This document shows, piece after piece, positions 1 through 9,306 of a DNA stretch of 64,000 bases. The notes under the pieces were generated by a model. It was not told where the DNA came from and searched no databases. It was given only the letters and a program-made list of their open reading frames with translations. Position numbers and translations under genes: made by a program. Source of the DNA: Nocardioides sp. SYSU D00038 (GTDB lineage: Bacteria; Actinomycetota; Actinomycetes; Propionibacteriales; Nocardioidaceae); assembly GCF_016924665.1 (NCBI RefSeq), contig NZ_JAFFJT010000007.1:1-64000 (forward strand), written 5' to 3'. Every line of letters starts with the position of its first letter. The stretch's first letter is position 1.

Positions 1-71
1 CCGGCGGCGGGGCCGGCGGCGGCGGGTGGTGGCGCCTGCTCCCCCCCCCCCCCCCCCCCGACTCGGCGCGG
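1..71. other. Window edge with 19-bp poly-C tract
   Basis: No gene can be supported in these 71 bases. Positions 41-59 are 19 consecutive C residues, directly downstream of the stop codon of the TetR gene. The rest is a GC-only run rich in CCGGCGG. Such a homopolymer is unusual even at this GC content. It may be a slippage-prone tract or a sequencing or assembly error. Confidence 0.6.
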
Positions 72-863
72 TCAGGAGCGGGTGGCGAGCAGGGCGAGGA
101 CGCCGTCGACGATCCGGGCCAGGCCGAACTCGAGTTCGCGGGCCGGGTCGCTGGCGGCCTGGTAGGCCTCGCCCGCGGCCTGGCCGACCCGGCCGGCGAG
201 GGGGTACTCGCGACCTGACATCACCCGGCCCAGCTCCTCGGCGTTCGCCTCCCACCACGCCAGCTCGCTCTGCCCCGACTCCCGCTCGGCGCGGCGCTTC
301 TCGTGCTCGGCGTGCGCGATGCTGCTGGCGAAGCCGACCAGGAGGGCCACGGTCTGGTCCATCTCGACGTCGTCGAGGCCCACCCCCTCCACCGCGGAGA
401 GCTGCCACTCGTAGCGGTCGGCCGCCCCGGGGCCGAGCCACGGCCGGATGCCGGTGACGTCGAGCAGCCAGGGGTGGGCGAGCGCTTCGGCGTGGTGCAC
501 CCGTGCGACGGTCTCGAGCCGGGCCCGCAGCCCGTCGGGGAGCGGCGGCAGCTCGCGCCGGGCCAGCACCTGGTCGACCATCAGCGCCACCAGCTCGTTG
601 CGGCCCGGCACGTAGGTGTAGAGCGACATCGGCGCCAACCCCAGCCGCTGCGCGAGTCCGCGCATGCTCACCCCGGCGAGACCCTCCGCGTCGGCCATCG
701 CGATCGCGGCGTCGACCACGTCGTCGACGCTCAGGCGCTGCCGCGGGCCCCGGCGGGGCTGCTCGTCCTCGGCGACCACGTGCCGCCAGAGCAGGCGCAG
801 GGCGGGGTCCGGCCGGGCGGGCTCCGGCGCCGCAGGCTCGGCGGGGTCGGGCGAGGCGGTCAC
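72..863 (-). CDS. TetR/AcrR family transcriptional repressor
   Basis: A 263-residue DNA-binding regulator. Residues about 44-90 form a TetR helix-turn-helix (SMRGLAQRLGLAPMSLYTYV) followed by an all-helical ligand-binding region that resembles the tetracycline-repressor C-terminal class. The first 40 residues are a Pro/Ala/Glu-rich extension. The gene is divergent from a two-gene drug-exporter operon, and two TACG-centred palindromes lie in the shared promoter region, so it probably represses the exporter and itself until a drug-like ligand binds. The family assignment is firm; the ligand is unknown. Confidence 0.9.
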   Translation of the reverse strand: MTASPDPAEPAAPEPARPDPALRLLWRHVVAEDEQPRRGPRQRLSVDDVVDAAIAMADAEGLAGVSMRGLAQRLGLAPMSLYTYVPGRNELVALMVDQVLARRELPPLPDGLRARLETVARVHHAEALAHPWLLDVTGIRPWLGPGAADRYEWQLSAVEGVGLDDVEMDQTVALLVGFASSIAHAEHEKRRAERESGQSELAWWEANAEELGRVMSGREYPLAGRVGQAAGEAYQAASDPARELEFGLARIVDGVLALLATRS

Positions 864-893
864 GGGGGTGAGCCTAGCCGCGCGGCGGCTTGC

Positions 894-953
894 TCCGTAC
901 GCCGTACGGAATATTGTGCTAGTCTCCGCCGTTCACTCCGTACATCGTACGAA
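894..953. promoter_or_regulatory. Two TetR-type operators over the drrAB-like promoter
   Basis: Two related palindromes lie between the divergent genes. Site 1 at 894-910 is TCCGTACG-C-CGTACGGA, with perfect 8-bp arms. Site 2 at 937-953 is TCCGTACATCGTACGAA, a weaker copy of the same sequence. A possible promoter for the exporter has its -35 (TTGCTC, 890-895) and -10 (TATTGT, 912-917) around site 1, and site 2 lies just before the start codon. The arrangement fits repression by the adjacent TetR protein. Binding is inferred. Confidence 0.7.
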
Positions 954-965
954 GAAAGGACGCGG

Positions 966-1904
966 ATGGACCCCACCACCACACCGCTGCTCGCGCGCGG
1001 CCTGCACAAGAGGTACGGCGCGACCCGCGCCCTCGACGGGCTCGACCTCGAGGTCCGCGCCGGCACCGTGCACGCCCTGCTCGGGCCCAACGGCGCCGGC
1101 AAGAGCACAGCCGTGCACGCCTTCGCCACGCTCACCCGGTGCGACGAGGGCGAGGTCCGCGTCGCAGGCCACGACGTGCGCCGCTCCCCCGCCGCCGTGC
1201 GCGCGGCCATCGGGCTGGTCGGCCAGTTCCCCGCCCTCGACGAGGTGCTGCACGGGCGCGAGAACCTGGTGATGTTCGGCCGCCTGCACGGGCTCGGCGC
1301 CCGGCAGGCCCGGTCCCGGGCCGAGGAGCTGCTGGCGTCGTTCGGGCTGACCGAGGCCGCCGACCGCAAGGTCTCGACCTACTCCGGCGGCATGCGCCGA
1401 CGGCTCGACATCGCGGCCGGGCTGGTCCGGCGCCCGGCCCTGCTGTTCCTCGACGAGCCCACCACCGGGCTCGACCCGCGCGGCCGCAACGAGGTCTGGG
1501 AGGCCGTGCGCGCGGTGGTCGCCGCGGGCACCACGGTGCTGCTGACCACGCAGTACCTCGACGAGGCCGACCAGCTGGCCGACCGGATCACCGTGCTCGG
1601 CGCCGGTCGGGTGGTGGCCGAGGGCACGTCGTCCGAGCTCAAGGACCGGCTCGGCGGCGACCGGGTGATCGTGACCGCGCGCAGCGCCGACGACCTCGCG
1701 CGGGTGGCAGCCGCCGTCGGCGGCGAGGCCGACGCCGAGACGCAGCGGGTGACGGTCGAGGCCGGAGCCGGCGGGGGCACGGTGGCGCTGATGAACGCCG
1801 TGCGCGCCCTCGACGCCGCCGGCCTCGAGGTCGCCGACGTGCTGCTGCGCCGGCCGACGCTCGACGAGGTCTTCCTGCACGTGACCGAGGGGAGCGCGGC
1901 ATGA
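966..1904 (+). CDS. DrrA-type ABC exporter ATP-binding protein
   Basis: A 312-residue ATPase subunit of a drug or lipid exporter. Walker A is GPNGAGKST at about residues 40-48, the signature is YSGGMRR near 139-145, and Walker B is LLFLDEPT near 159-166. The switch region reads TTQYLDEAD, as is common in the daunorubicin-resistance DrrA group. The C-terminal 100 residues are the DrrA-type extension. The ATG at 966 follows an AAAGGA ribosome-binding site. The stop overlaps the start of the permease gene (ATGA), so the two are translationally coupled. The upstream TetR protein probably controls the operon. The substrate cannot be told from sequence. Confidence 0.92.
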   Translation: MDPTTTPLLARGLHKRYGATRALDGLDLEVRAGTVHALLGPNGAGKSTAVHAFATLTRCDEGEVRVAGHDVRRSPAAVRAAIGLVGQFPALDEVLHGRENLVMFGRLHGLGARQARSRAEELLASFGLTEAADRKVSTYSGGMRRRLDIAAGLVRRPALLFLDEPTTGLDPRGRNEVWEAVRAVVAAGTTVLLTTQYLDEADQLADRITVLGAGRVVAEGTSSELKDRLGGDRVIVTARSADDLARVAAAVGGEADAETQRVTVEAGAGGGTVALMNAVRALDAAGLEVADVLLRRPTLDEVFLHVTEGSAA

Positions 1905-2680
1905 GTGCGCTGCAGCAGGGCTGGGTGATGACCCAGCGCGAGCTCAAGCACTGGCAGCGGGAGCCGTGGACGCCGGTCTTCGGCGTGCTGTTCTCGGTGA
2001 TGCTGCTGCTGGTCTTCGGCTACCTCTTCGGCGGCGCCATCGAGCTGCCCGGTGGCGGCGACTACCTGCCCTACCTGGTGCCGGGGATGCTCGCGCTGGC
2101 GATGATGTTCGGCGTCGAGACCACGATGAGCGCGATCACCAACGACAGCCGCAAGGGCGTCACCGACCGGTTGCGGTCGCTGCCGATCAGCAGCACCGCC
2201 GTACCGCTGGGGAGGGCGGGCGCCGACCTGGCCAACTCCGCCCTCCAGCTCGCCGTGCTGCTGGTGGGCGGCCTGCTCGTCGGCTGGCGCGCCGAGGGCG
2301 GGCTCGCGGCCGCTGCGCTGGCGGTGCTGCTCCTGCTGTGGCTGCGGGTCGCCGTGCTGTGGATCGGGATCTACCTCGGCCTGGTCCTGCGGGGCGAGGG
2401 GGCGGTGATGGCGGTGCAGGTGCTGGTGTGGCCGCTGGGCTTCCTGTCCAACCTGTTCGTCGCACCCGAGACGATGCCGGGCTGGTTGGCCTTCCTGGCC
2501 CAGTGGAACCCGGTCTCGGCCACCGCCGCCGCCTGCCGCGACCTGTTCGGCAACCCGGTCGGGGTCACCGACGGCGTGCTGGCCGACCACGCGGTGCTCG
2601 CGGCCACGCTGTGGCCGGCCGTGCTCACCCTGGTGTTCCTGCCCCTCTCGGCCCGGGCCTACCGCCGCCTGGCCCGCTGA
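1901..2680 (+). CDS. DrrB-type ABC-2 exporter permease
   Basis: A 259-residue ABC-2 family membrane protein with about six hydrophobic segments. An N-terminal amphipathic stretch is followed by a first membrane span near residues 26-45. The central segment has the family-typical text around the cytoplasmic loop (DSRKGVTDRLRSLPIS). It would form the transmembrane pore of an exporter with the ATPase encoded immediately upstream, whose stop codon it overlaps by 4 bases. The length matches DrrB and related antibiotic or lipid exporters. Confidence 0.9.
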   Translation: MSALQQGWVMTQRELKHWQREPWTPVFGVLFSVMLLLVFGYLFGGAIELPGGGDYLPYLVPGMLALAMMFGVETTMSAITNDSRKGVTDRLRSLPISSTAVPLGRAGADLANSALQLAVLLVGGLLVGWRAEGGLAAAALAVLLLLWLRVAVLWIGIYLGLVLRGEGAVMAVQVLVWPLGFLSNLFVAPETMPGWLAFLAQWNPVSATAAACRDLFGNPVGVTDGVLADHAVLAATLWPAVLTLVFLPLSARAYRRLAR

Positions 2681-2702
2681 CCCACCCGCGCCGGTCCGGG
2701 GG

Positions 2703-2750
2703 CTGCGGTCCGGCCGGCCGGGGACATCTGTCCCTGACGGTCGGGCCGCA
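2703..2750. terminator. Nested hairpin after the exporter operon
   Basis: An imperfect stem runs from CTGCGG (2703-2708) to CCGCAG (2745-2750). At its centre is a second palindrome, GGGAC-ATCT-GTCCC (2721-2734). It sits between the exporter operon and the next gene and lacks a T tract, as many actinobacterial terminators do. The inner palindrome could instead be an operator for the following gene. Confidence 0.5.
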
Positions 2751-2798
2751 GGGCGCAGCATCGTGACCCCGGACACGTCAGCGACGGAAGGCGGACCC

Positions 2799-2834
2799 GA
2801 TGCGGACCCCGATGCGGACCCCGATGCGGACCCT
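2799..2834 (+). repeat. Three tandem 12-bp repeats over a start codon
   Basis: The unit GATGCGGACCCC occurs three times in a row, the last copy with one change. Each unit supplies an in-frame ATG, so gain or loss of a unit changes the N-terminus by four residues and shifts the distance between the ribosome-binding site and later starts without breaking the frame. Confidence 0.85.
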
Positions 2835-3879
2835 GGGAGCACGACGAGGGACGGCGACGACCACGGCGACGGCGCTGGCCGCCGCGGCCGCGCTGGCGGT
2901 GACGCTGCTCGGAACGCTGGCGCCGCCGCACGCCGACGCGGCGGCACGAGGAGCGGACCCGGCCGTCGCCTCCGTGCGCAAGGTCCCGGCGCACGTGACG
3001 ACGGGTGACCGCCTGACCGTCCGTGCCCTCGTGGTCAACCGCGGGTCCGCCCGGTCCGCGGCCACGCCCCTGCGGCTGCTGCTGTCGCGCGACGGCCGCC
3101 CCTCGAAGGACGACCGCGTCGCCGGCCGGGGGCGGGTGCCGGCGCTGGCCGCCCGCGCCCGCACCACCCGGCCGGTGACGGTGCGCGTGCCGGCTGCCAA
3201 GGAAGGCCGCTACCGCGTCATCGTCTGCCTCGCGCCGAAAAAGGCTCCGCGCAGCAAGGCCGAGCGCAAGAACGACTGCGAGGTCGGACCCTGGGTCACC
3301 CTCCACCGGCTCGAGCCCGGCGAGCTGCTGCCCTGGGCCGGCGGACGCCTCGTCGGCGACATCGCGCTGCGCGAGTCCGGGCACACGGTCTCGTCGGGGC
3401 GCGACCGCACCTGGGACCGCTGGGGCGACATCGAGATCGACCTCGCCGCGGCGTCGCCCACGCGGGAGCCGCACCGGGCCACCTTCGCCGACGCCGGCGG
3501 CCGGTACACCTGGACCGGTTTCGACACCTACACCGACGGCGGGGAGGCGTGCACGTTCTGGTGGGAGGAGGTGGAGTCGGGCGAGGGGCCGCTCGGGGGC
3601 GGCCGGGTATCCGCCCGCTTCCTCCCGGGGGTGGGCGCCCGGACGCTCGAGATCACCCTGCGGACGCCGTACCACGTCGAGGGGCGCTCGGGCCCCGACT
3701 GTCGCGAGGAGCACCACTGGGCCGACGACCGCAGCCACACCACGGTCCTGCTCGTCGACCTGAAGGGCGTCGACGCCGGCCACGCCTACTACGTCGCCCG
3801 GGTCTGGCAGCCCGCCGGCTCGCGCTGGCAGACGGCCGCCGGGACGCTGGTCCTCACCTACCAGCCGCGGCCGCTCTGA
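2800..3879 (+). CDS. Secreted CARDB-like protein of unknown function
   Basis: A 359-residue exported protein. It has an N-terminal signal peptide (hydrophobic core near residues 25-42, AHADAAA cleavage region). Residues about 52-135 resemble a CARDB adhesion fold: VRKVPAHVTTGDRLTVRALVVNRG, then a beta-rich stretch. The C-terminal 200 residues, with several Trp and paired Cys, are not recognised. A GGAAGG ribosome-binding site at 2786-2791 favours the first ATG. The start lies inside three tandem 12-bp repeats (2799-2834) that encode repeated MRTP, so alternative ATGs occur at 2812 and 2824. It ends 9 bases from the convergent ileS stop. Confidence 0.75.
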   Translation: MRTPMRTPMRTLGARRGTATTTATALAAAAALAVTLLGTLAPPHADAAARGADPAVASVRKVPAHVTTGDRLTVRALVVNRGSARSAATPLRLLLSRDGRPSKDDRVAGRGRVPALAARARTTRPVTVRVPAAKEGRYRVIVCLAPKKAPRSKAERKNDCEVGPWVTLHRLEPGELLPWAGGRLVGDIALRESGHTVSSGRDRTWDRWGDIEIDLAAASPTREPHRATFADAGGRYTWTGFDTYTDGGEACTFWWEEVESGEGPLGGGRVSARFLPGVGARTLEITLRTPYHVEGRSGPDCREEHHWADDRSHTTVLLVDLKGVDAGHAYYVARVWQPAGSRWQTAAGTLVLTYQPRPL

Positions 3880-3888
3880 TCGGACCCG

Positions 3889-6800
3889 CTACGCCCTGGT
3901 GACCTCGACCGTGGCCCGCTCGCCGTCGCCGACGACGACCTCGGTGCCCTCGGCGTCCGCGACCACGTCGTAGGACGTCGCGAGGGTCTCGCGGGTGACG
4001 AGCTCCTCGTGGGCGCGGGCGGCCGCCTGCACGGTCGCCGAGCCCGACACGGTGAGGGCGATCCGGTCCGAGACCTGCAGCCCGGCGTCGCGGCGGGCCT
4101 GCTGGACCGCCCGCACCAGGTCGCGGGCCAGGCCCTCGGCGGCCAGCGCCGGGGTGACCTCGGTGTCGAGCACCACGAAGCCGCCGGGGAGCATCCCCAC
4201 CGCGGTGGAGTCGTCGGCCGCGCCGGCGACGGTCTCGAGGGTGTACTCCCCCTCGACCAGCACCAGCCCGCCGGCGGTGACGGTGCCGTCGTCGGCCACC
4301 GACCAGTCGCCGGACTTGGAGCCCTTGATCGCGCGCTGCACGTCCTTGCCCAGCCGCGGCCCGGCGGCCCGGGCGTTGACCGTGAGCTTCTGCGAGACGC
4401 CGTACGACGCCGCCTCGGGCGCGTCGGCCGCGAGCAGCCGCACCTCCTTGAGGTTCAGCTCGTCGGCGATGATCGGCTCGAAGCCGGCCAGCGCGGCGGG
4501 GTCGGCGACGACCACGGTCAGCGACGACAGCGGCAGCCGGTTGCGGAGGTTGGCCGCCTTGCGCAGCGCCGAGCCGGACGAGCAGATGTCGCGCACCTGG
4601 TCCATCGCGGCGACCAGGGCGTCGTCGGCCGGCAGGTCGGCGGCCAGCGGCCAGTCGGCGAGGTGGACCGAACGGCCGCCGGTGAGGCCCCGCCACACCT
4701 CCTCGGTGGTGAGCGGCAGCAGCGGGGCGGTCGCCCGGCAGACCACCTCGAGCACCGTGTGCAGGGTGTCGAAGGCCTCGGGGTTGTCGCCCCAGAACCG
4801 GTCGCGCGAGCGGCGGATGTACCAGTTCGAGAGCACGTCGAGGAACGACCGCGTCGCGTCGCAGGCGTCGGCGACGGCGTAGCCGTCGAGCGCGGCGGTC
4901 ATCTGCTCGACGTACTGCCGGGTCTTGGCCAGCACGTAGCGGTCGAGCGGGTCGGTCGACGCCGTCGACCACGACGCGCGGTAGCCCGCGCCGTCGCGCG
5001 CGGCGTTGGCGTAGAGCTGGAAGAAGTACCAGCTGTTCCAGAGCGGGATCATCACCTGGCGCACCGAGTCGCGGATGCCCTGCTCGGTGACGACCAGGTT
5101 GCCGCCGCGCAGGATCGGCGACGACATGAGGAACCAGCGCATCGCGTCGGCGCCGTCGCGGTCGAAGACCTCGGTGACGTCGGGGTAGTTGCGCAGCGAC
5201 TTCGACATCTTGTTGCCGTCGGAGCCGAGCACGATCCCGTGGCTGATGCAGTTCTCGAACGCCGGCTTGTCGAAGATCGCGCTCGCCAGGACGTGCAGCG
5301 TGTAGAACCAGCCGCGGGTCTGGCCGATGTACTCGACGATGAAGTCAGCCGGGAAGTGGCCCTTGGTGCTGGCCGACCCGTCGAACCACTCCGCGTTCTC
5401 GAACGGGTAGTGCACCTGGGCGTAGGACATCGACCCGGAGTCGAACCACACGTCGAGCACGTCGGGGACCCGGCGCATCGTCGAGCGCTCCCCCTCCGGG
5501 CGCGGGTCGTCGGGGTTGGGACGGGTGAGCTCGTCGACCCACGGCCGGTGCAGGTCGGGCTCGCCGTCGCGGTTGCGCGGCAGCGTGCCGAAGTCGCGCT
5601 CGATCTCCTCGAAGGAGCCGTAGACGTCGATGCGGGGGTACGCCGGGTCGTCGCTGCGCCACACCGGCACCGGCGAGCCCCAGAACCGGTTGCGGGTGAT
5701 CGACCAGTCGCGGGCGTTCTCCAACCAGCGGCCGAACTGGCCGTCCTGGATGTGGTCGGGCACCCAGTTGATCTGCTGGTTCAGCTCGAGCATCCGCTGC
5801 TTGATCGCGGTCACCTCGACGAACCACGACGAGACGCCCTTGTAGATCAGCGGCTCGCGGCAGCGCCAGCAGTGGGGGTAGCTGTGGTCGTAGGTCTCGC
5901 GGCGCAGCAGCACGGTGCCGGGCGACACCGAGGCGGCGGCCTCGCCGCGGGTGGCGGCCTTGAGGTGGTCGATGATCTGCAGGTTGGCGTCGAAGACCAG
6001 CATCCCCGCGTAGTCGTCGACCGGCGAGGTGAACCGGCCGTCCTTGCCGACCGGCATCACCGCCTCGATGCCCTCGCGGTCGGTGACCTCCTTGTCGACC
6101 TCGCCGAACGCGCCGGCGGTGTGCACCAGGCCGACACCGTCGGTGGTGGTGACGGCCTCGTCGGCGGCGACGACGCGGAAGGCGTTCTCGCGCCCCAGGT
6201 AGTAGGTGAACGGCGGCACGTAGGTGCTGCCGACCAGCTCGGCGCCGGTGTGGCGGGCGACCACGACGGGCTCGTCGCCGAGCTCGCGGGCGTACGCCGC
6301 CAGCCGGGCCTCGGCGACCAGGTAGCGCGCGGTCTCCTCGGTGCCGGGCACCGGGGCCTCGACGACGACGTAGTCGATCGTGGAGCCGACCATGATCGCC
6401 AGGTTCGACGGCAGCGTCCACGGCGTGGTGGTCCACACCAGCGCGAGCGCGCCCTCGGCCGGACCGCTGGTCAGCCGCAGCCCCACGGTGACCGCCGGGT
6501 CCTGGCGGTTCTGGTAGACGTCGTCGTCCATCCGCAGCTCGTGGTTCGACAGCGGCGTCTCGTCGTTCCAGCAGTAGGGCAGCACCCGGAAGCCCTCGTA
6601 GACCAAACCCTTGTCGTGGAGCTGCTTGAACGCCCAGATCACCGACTCCATGTAGTCGGCGTTCATGGTGCGGTAGTCGTTGTCGAAGTCGACCCAGCGC
6701 GCCTGCCGGGTGACGTAGTCGCGCCACTCGCCGGTGTACTTCATCACCGACTCGCGGCAGGCGTCGTTGAACTTGTCGATGCCCATCTCGACGATCTCGT

Positions 6801-7155
6801 CGGTGGTCTTGATGCCGTTGAGCCGCATCGCCTCGAGCTCGGCGGGCAGGCCGTGGGTGTCCCAGCCGAAGCGCCGCTCGACCTTGCGCCCGCGCATGGT
6901 CTGGTAGCGCGGGATCAGGTCCTTGACGTAGCCGGTGAGCAGGTGGCCGTAGTGGGGCAGGCCGTTGGCGAACGGCGGGCCGTCGTAGAAGACGAACTCG
7001 TTGCTGCCGTCGGGTCCGGCGTCGCGCGCGTCGACGCTGGCCTGGAAGGTGCCGTCGGCGTGCCAGTAGGCGAGCACCCGCTCCTCGATCTCCGGGAAGC
7101 GGGGGCTGGAGGGGACGGTCTCGTGACCGGCGGTGGAGACCTGGGGGTAGGTCAT
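3889..7155 (-). CDS. ileS: Isoleucyl-tRNA synthetase
   Basis: A 1088-residue class I aminoacyl-tRNA synthetase that charges tRNA-Ile. The HIGH motif is present as HYGH at residues 68-71 and KMSKS near residue 647. An editing (CP1) domain lies between them and an anticodon-binding region follows. The length and the HYGH form suggest the long, eukaryote-like type found in many actinobacteria, a group often tolerant of mupirocin; this is an inference. The ATG at 7155 is chosen because AGGAG (7166-7170) precedes it at a suitable distance. The frame stays open further upstream only into the T-box leader. Expression is probably set by that riboswitch. Confidence 0.96.
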   Translation of the reverse strand: MTYPQVSTAGHETVPSSPRFPEIEERVLAYWHADGTFQASVDARDAGPDGSNEFVFYDGPPFANGLPHYGHLLTGYVKDLIPRYQTMRGRKVERRFGWDTHGLPAELEAMRLNGIKTTDEIVEMGIDKFNDACRESVMKYTGEWRDYVTRQARWVDFDNDYRTMNADYMESVIWAFKQLHDKGLVYEGFRVLPYCWNDETPLSNHELRMDDDVYQNRQDPAVTVGLRLTSGPAEGALALVWTTTPWTLPSNLAIMVGSTIDYVVVEAPVPGTEETARYLVAEARLAAYARELGDEPVVVARHTGAELVGSTYVPPFTYYLGRENAFRVVAADEAVTTTDGVGLVHTAGAFGEVDKEVTDREGIEAVMPVGKDGRFTSPVDDYAGMLVFDANLQIIDHLKAATRGEAAASVSPGTVLLRRETYDHSYPHCWRCREPLIYKGVSSWFVEVTAIKQRMLELNQQINWVPDHIQDGQFGRWLENARDWSITRNRFWGSPVPVWRSDDPAYPRIDVYGSFEEIERDFGTLPRNRDGEPDLHRPWVDELTRPNPDDPRPEGERSTMRRVPDVLDVWFDSGSMSYAQVHYPFENAEWFDGSASTKGHFPADFIVEYIGQTRGWFYTLHVLASAIFDKPAFENCISHGIVLGSDGNKMSKSLRNYPDVTEVFDRDGADAMRWFLMSSPILRGGNLVVTEQGIRDSVRQVMIPLWNSWYFFQLYANAARDGAGYRASWSTASTDPLDRYVLAKTRQYVEQMTAALDGYAVADACDATRSFLDVLSNWYIRRSRDRFWGDNPEAFDTLHTVLEVVCRATAPLLPLTTEEVWRGLTGGRSVHLADWPLAADLPADDALVAAMDQVRDICSSGSALRKAANLRNRLPLSSLTVVVADPAALAGFEPIIADELNLKEVRLLAADAPEAASYGVSQKLTVNARAAGPRLGKDVQRAIKGSKSGDWSVADDGTVTAGGLVLVEGEYTLETVAGAADDSTAVGMLPGGFVVLDTEVTPALAAEGLARDLVRAVQQARRDAGLQVSDRIALTVSGSATVQAAARAHEELVTRETLATSYDVVADAEGTEVVVGDGERATVEVTRA

Positions 7156-7165
7156 GGGTGGCTCG

Positions 7166-7375
7166 CTCCTGGGCTGCGTCGTCCGTGCACTGATCGGCAC
7201 GAGGACGACCCCTCCGGGGAGGGCCCGCGGTACCACCTCGTTTGCCCGTCCCCCGGCTGCTGGGGACGAACCGCTCGTTCTCGGGCTGTGACGGGCCCAC
7301 CCGTCCGGTTCTAGTCACCCCGGTCGCCCGGGGCTTTCTTCCGGAGGCTCGCCGCTGATGACGGCTCGGACGCCT
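7166..7375 (-). promoter_or_regulatory. T-box riboswitch, isoleucine type, ultrashort stem I
   Basis: The leader of ileS, read on the minus strand, carries the T-box core AACGAGGTGGTACCGCG (7242-7226). The antisequestrator arm ACGAGG (7241-7236) can pair with CCTCGT (7204-7199). Upstream, a short hairpin GCCG-TCATCAG-CGGC (7365-7351) presents ATC, an isoleucine codon, in a 7-base loop. This matches the ultrashort stem I described for actinobacterial ileS T-boxes, where the specifier sits in a terminal loop. Control is probably translational, because the ribosome-binding site lies just after the element and no terminator is seen. Confidence 0.9.
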
Positions 7376-7455
7376 GTGCCCCCAGCCTACGGCGCGCGGC
7401 GGGCCGCCCGCGAATCGGATTGCGGCCGGGCCCCGTCCCGGGCGAGGGTGGCCGG

Positions 7456-7971
7456 GTGAGCGAGCAGCAGCCGGCCGGCCCCGACCTCCCCCTGCGCGGC
7501 GAGCGCGCGGTGCTCGAGGACTACCTGCGCCACTACCGGGCGACGTTCGAGCGACAGTGCAGCGGGCTCGACGCCGACCAGCTGGCCCGGCGGGCGGTGC
7601 CGCCGTCGTCGCTGTCGCTGCTCGGGCTGCTGCGCCACCTGGCCGCGGTCGAGCACTCGTGGTGGCGCCGGGTGGTGGGCCGCGACCTGGCGCTGCCGCG
7701 GCTGTGGGGCAAGGACGACCGGCGCGACGCCGACTTCGACGGCGCGGTCGCCGACCCCGCCGTGGTCGAGGAGGCGTGGGCGGCCTGGCGCACCGAGGTG
7801 GCGCACGCCGAGGACGTGCTGGCCGCCACCCCGCTCGACGCGCTCGGCGCCCACCCCGAGGGCGACCTCGAGGTCCGCGAGGTCGTCGTCCACCTCGTCG
7901 AGGAGTACGCCCGCCACTGCGGCCACGCCGACCTGCTGCGCGAGTGCATCGACGGCCGCACCGACCTCTAG
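7456..7971 (+). CDS. DinB/DUF664-family protein
   Basis: A 171-residue protein of the DinB four-helix-bundle superfamily (DUF664 group). Three His positions typical of the metal site are visible: LRHLAAVEHSWW near residue 55, and HLVEEYARHCGHADLLRE near the C-terminus. Members include mycothiol-dependent enzymes, which would suit a mycothiol producer, but the reaction here is unknown. The GTG at 7456 is preferred; an upstream TTG at 7420 would add 12 unlikely residues. It stands alone between the ileS leader and dapD. Confidence 0.75.
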   Translation: MSEQQPAGPDLPLRGERAVLEDYLRHYRATFERQCSGLDADQLARRAVPPSSLSLLGLLRHLAAVEHSWWRRVVGRDLALPRLWGKDDRRDADFDGAVADPAVVEEAWAAWRTEVAHAEDVLAATPLDALGAHPEGDLEVREVVVHLVEEYARHCGHADLLRECIDGRTDL

Positions 7972-8095
7972 GCGGATGCGCAGCACGCCCTCGTCGGGGG
8001 TGGGGCCGCCGGCCGGCGCCGCGGGGTCGCTCCGGAGCACCGTCAGGTGGGCCGCGGCGCCGACGGCACCGCGACCTTTCGTAGAGTGCGGACCC

Positions 8096-9058
8096 GTGAC
8101 CACCTCCACGCCCACCGCCGGACCCACCGCCGCGCACGGCCACGCCCTCGTCACCACCACCGCCGACGGCACCGTCCTCGACGCGTGGTTCCCGGCCCCC
8201 GCGCTCGGCGGGGCCGACGGCAGCGACGCGCCCGCCGAGCTCACCGCGCTGGCCGGCACCGACGAGGCCCGCGGCGTGACCCGCGAGGTCCGGCTGGTCG
8301 AGGTCGCCGACCTCGCCGCGGCGCCCACCACGACCGAGGAGGTCTGGCTGCGCCTGCACCTGATCTCGGCGCGGCTGGTCCGGCCGCACGGCCTCTCCCT
8401 CGACGGCATCTTCGGGCTGCTCACCAACGTGGTGTGGACCTCCGCCGGCCCGTGCGCCGTCGAGGGCTTCGAGCTCACCCGGGCCCGGCTCCGGGCCGCC
8501 GGCCACGAGGTCGCGGTCTACGGCGTCGACAAGTTCCCGCGGATGGTCGACTACGTGCTGCCCAGCGGCGTGCGGATCGCGGACGCCGACCGGGTGCGGC
8601 TCGGTGCCCACCTCGCCGAGGGCACCACGGTCATGCACGAGGGCTTCGTGAACTTCAACGCCGGCACTCTCGGCGCCTCGATGGTCGAGGGCCGGATCTC
8701 GGCCGGCGTGGTGGTCGGCGACGGCTCCGACGTCGGCGGCGGCGCCTCGATCATGGGCACCCTCTCGGGCGGCGGCAGGGAGGTCATCTCGGTCGGCGAG
8801 CGCTGCCTGCTCGGCGCCAACGCCGGCATCGGCATCTCCCTCGGCGACGACTGCGTCGTCGAGGCCGGCTGCTACGTCACCGCCGGCACCAAGGTCACGA
8901 TCACCGACCTCGACGGCAAGCCCCGCGTGGTCAAGGCCGCCGAGCTCTCCGGCGCCGACAACGTCCTCTTCCGCCGCAACTCCGTCACCGGCGCCATCGA
9001 GGCGGTCCCGTGGCGCAGCGAGGGCGTCTCGCTCAACGCCGCCCTGCACGCCAACTGA
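8096..9058 (+). CDS. dapD: Tetrahydrodipicolinate N-succinyltransferase
   Basis: A 320-residue enzyme that transfers succinyl from succinyl-CoA to tetrahydrodipicolinate in the succinylase branch of lysine and diaminopimelate synthesis. The middle and C-terminus are a left-handed beta-helix of hexapeptide repeats (VRLGAHLAEGTTVMHEGFVN, VVVGDGSDVGGGASIMGTLS). The length agrees with actinobacterial DapD, about 317 residues. The GTG at 8096 follows a -10-like TAGAGT (8082-8087) by 8 bases, so the message is probably leaderless. The partner gene dapC lies about 6 kb downstream. Confidence 0.95.
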   Translation: MTTSTPTAGPTAAHGHALVTTTADGTVLDAWFPAPALGGADGSDAPAELTALAGTDEARGVTREVRLVEVADLAAAPTTTEEVWLRLHLISARLVRPHGLSLDGIFGLLTNVVWTSAGPCAVEGFELTRARLRAAGHEVAVYGVDKFPRMVDYVLPSGVRIADADRVRLGAHLAEGTTVMHEGFVNFNAGTLGASMVEGRISAGVVVGDGSDVGGGASIMGTLSGGGREVISVGERCLLGANAGIGISLGDDCVVEAGCYVTAGTKVTITDLDGKPRVVKAAELSGADNVLFRRNSVTGAIEAVPWRSEGVSLNAALHAN

Positions 9059-9070
9059 CCCATTCCCCCC

Positions 9071-9306
9071 GTTGGTCGAAACCCCCGCTGGTTGAGGAAG
9101 TTGCGCTAGCAACTGTCTCGAAACCCCCGCACCCGAACGCCCTCCGGTGGGGACAGGAGGGCTCTCGGCTCACTGGGTTTCGAGACGGGGCTTCGTCCTT
9201 CCTCAACCAACGGTGGGCGCACCCGAACGCCCTCCGGTGAGACAGGAGGCCTCTCGGCTCACCGGGTCTCGACGACGCTCGCTGGCGCTCGCTGCTCGAC
9301 CACCGG
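9071..9306. repeat. Cluster of three intergenic hairpin repeats
   Basis: The cluster starts just after dapD. Element 1 (9087-9126) reads GGTTGAGGAAG, core TTGCGCTAGCAAC, TGTCTCGAAACC. Element 2 (9175-9212) is inverted: GGTTTCGAGAC, core GGGGCTTCGTCC, TTCCTCAACC. Element 3 (about 9261-9305) is the second type, GGTCTCGACGA then CGCTCGCTG twice then CTCGACCA. A collapsed copy without its core lies at 9071-9084. The spacers at about 9129-9174 and 9219-9262 are near-identical copies of each other (ACCCGAACGCCCTCCGGTG and following). The same family recurs at 9.6, 22.4 and 52.6-53.2 kb. Confidence 0.9.

Noticed and set aside
4009..7314. 1101-codon open frame on the plus strand opposite ileS
   Set aside because: It is a codon-position shadow of ileS at very high GC. 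It is low in complexity and rich in Arg, Gly, Val and Asp, with no recognisable motif or ribosome-binding site.
5345..9112. 1255-codon open frame on the minus strand spanning ileS, the T-box and dapD
   Set aside because: It crosses two well-supported genes and a riboswitch in the wrong frames and is Arg/Ala/Pro-rich without motifs.
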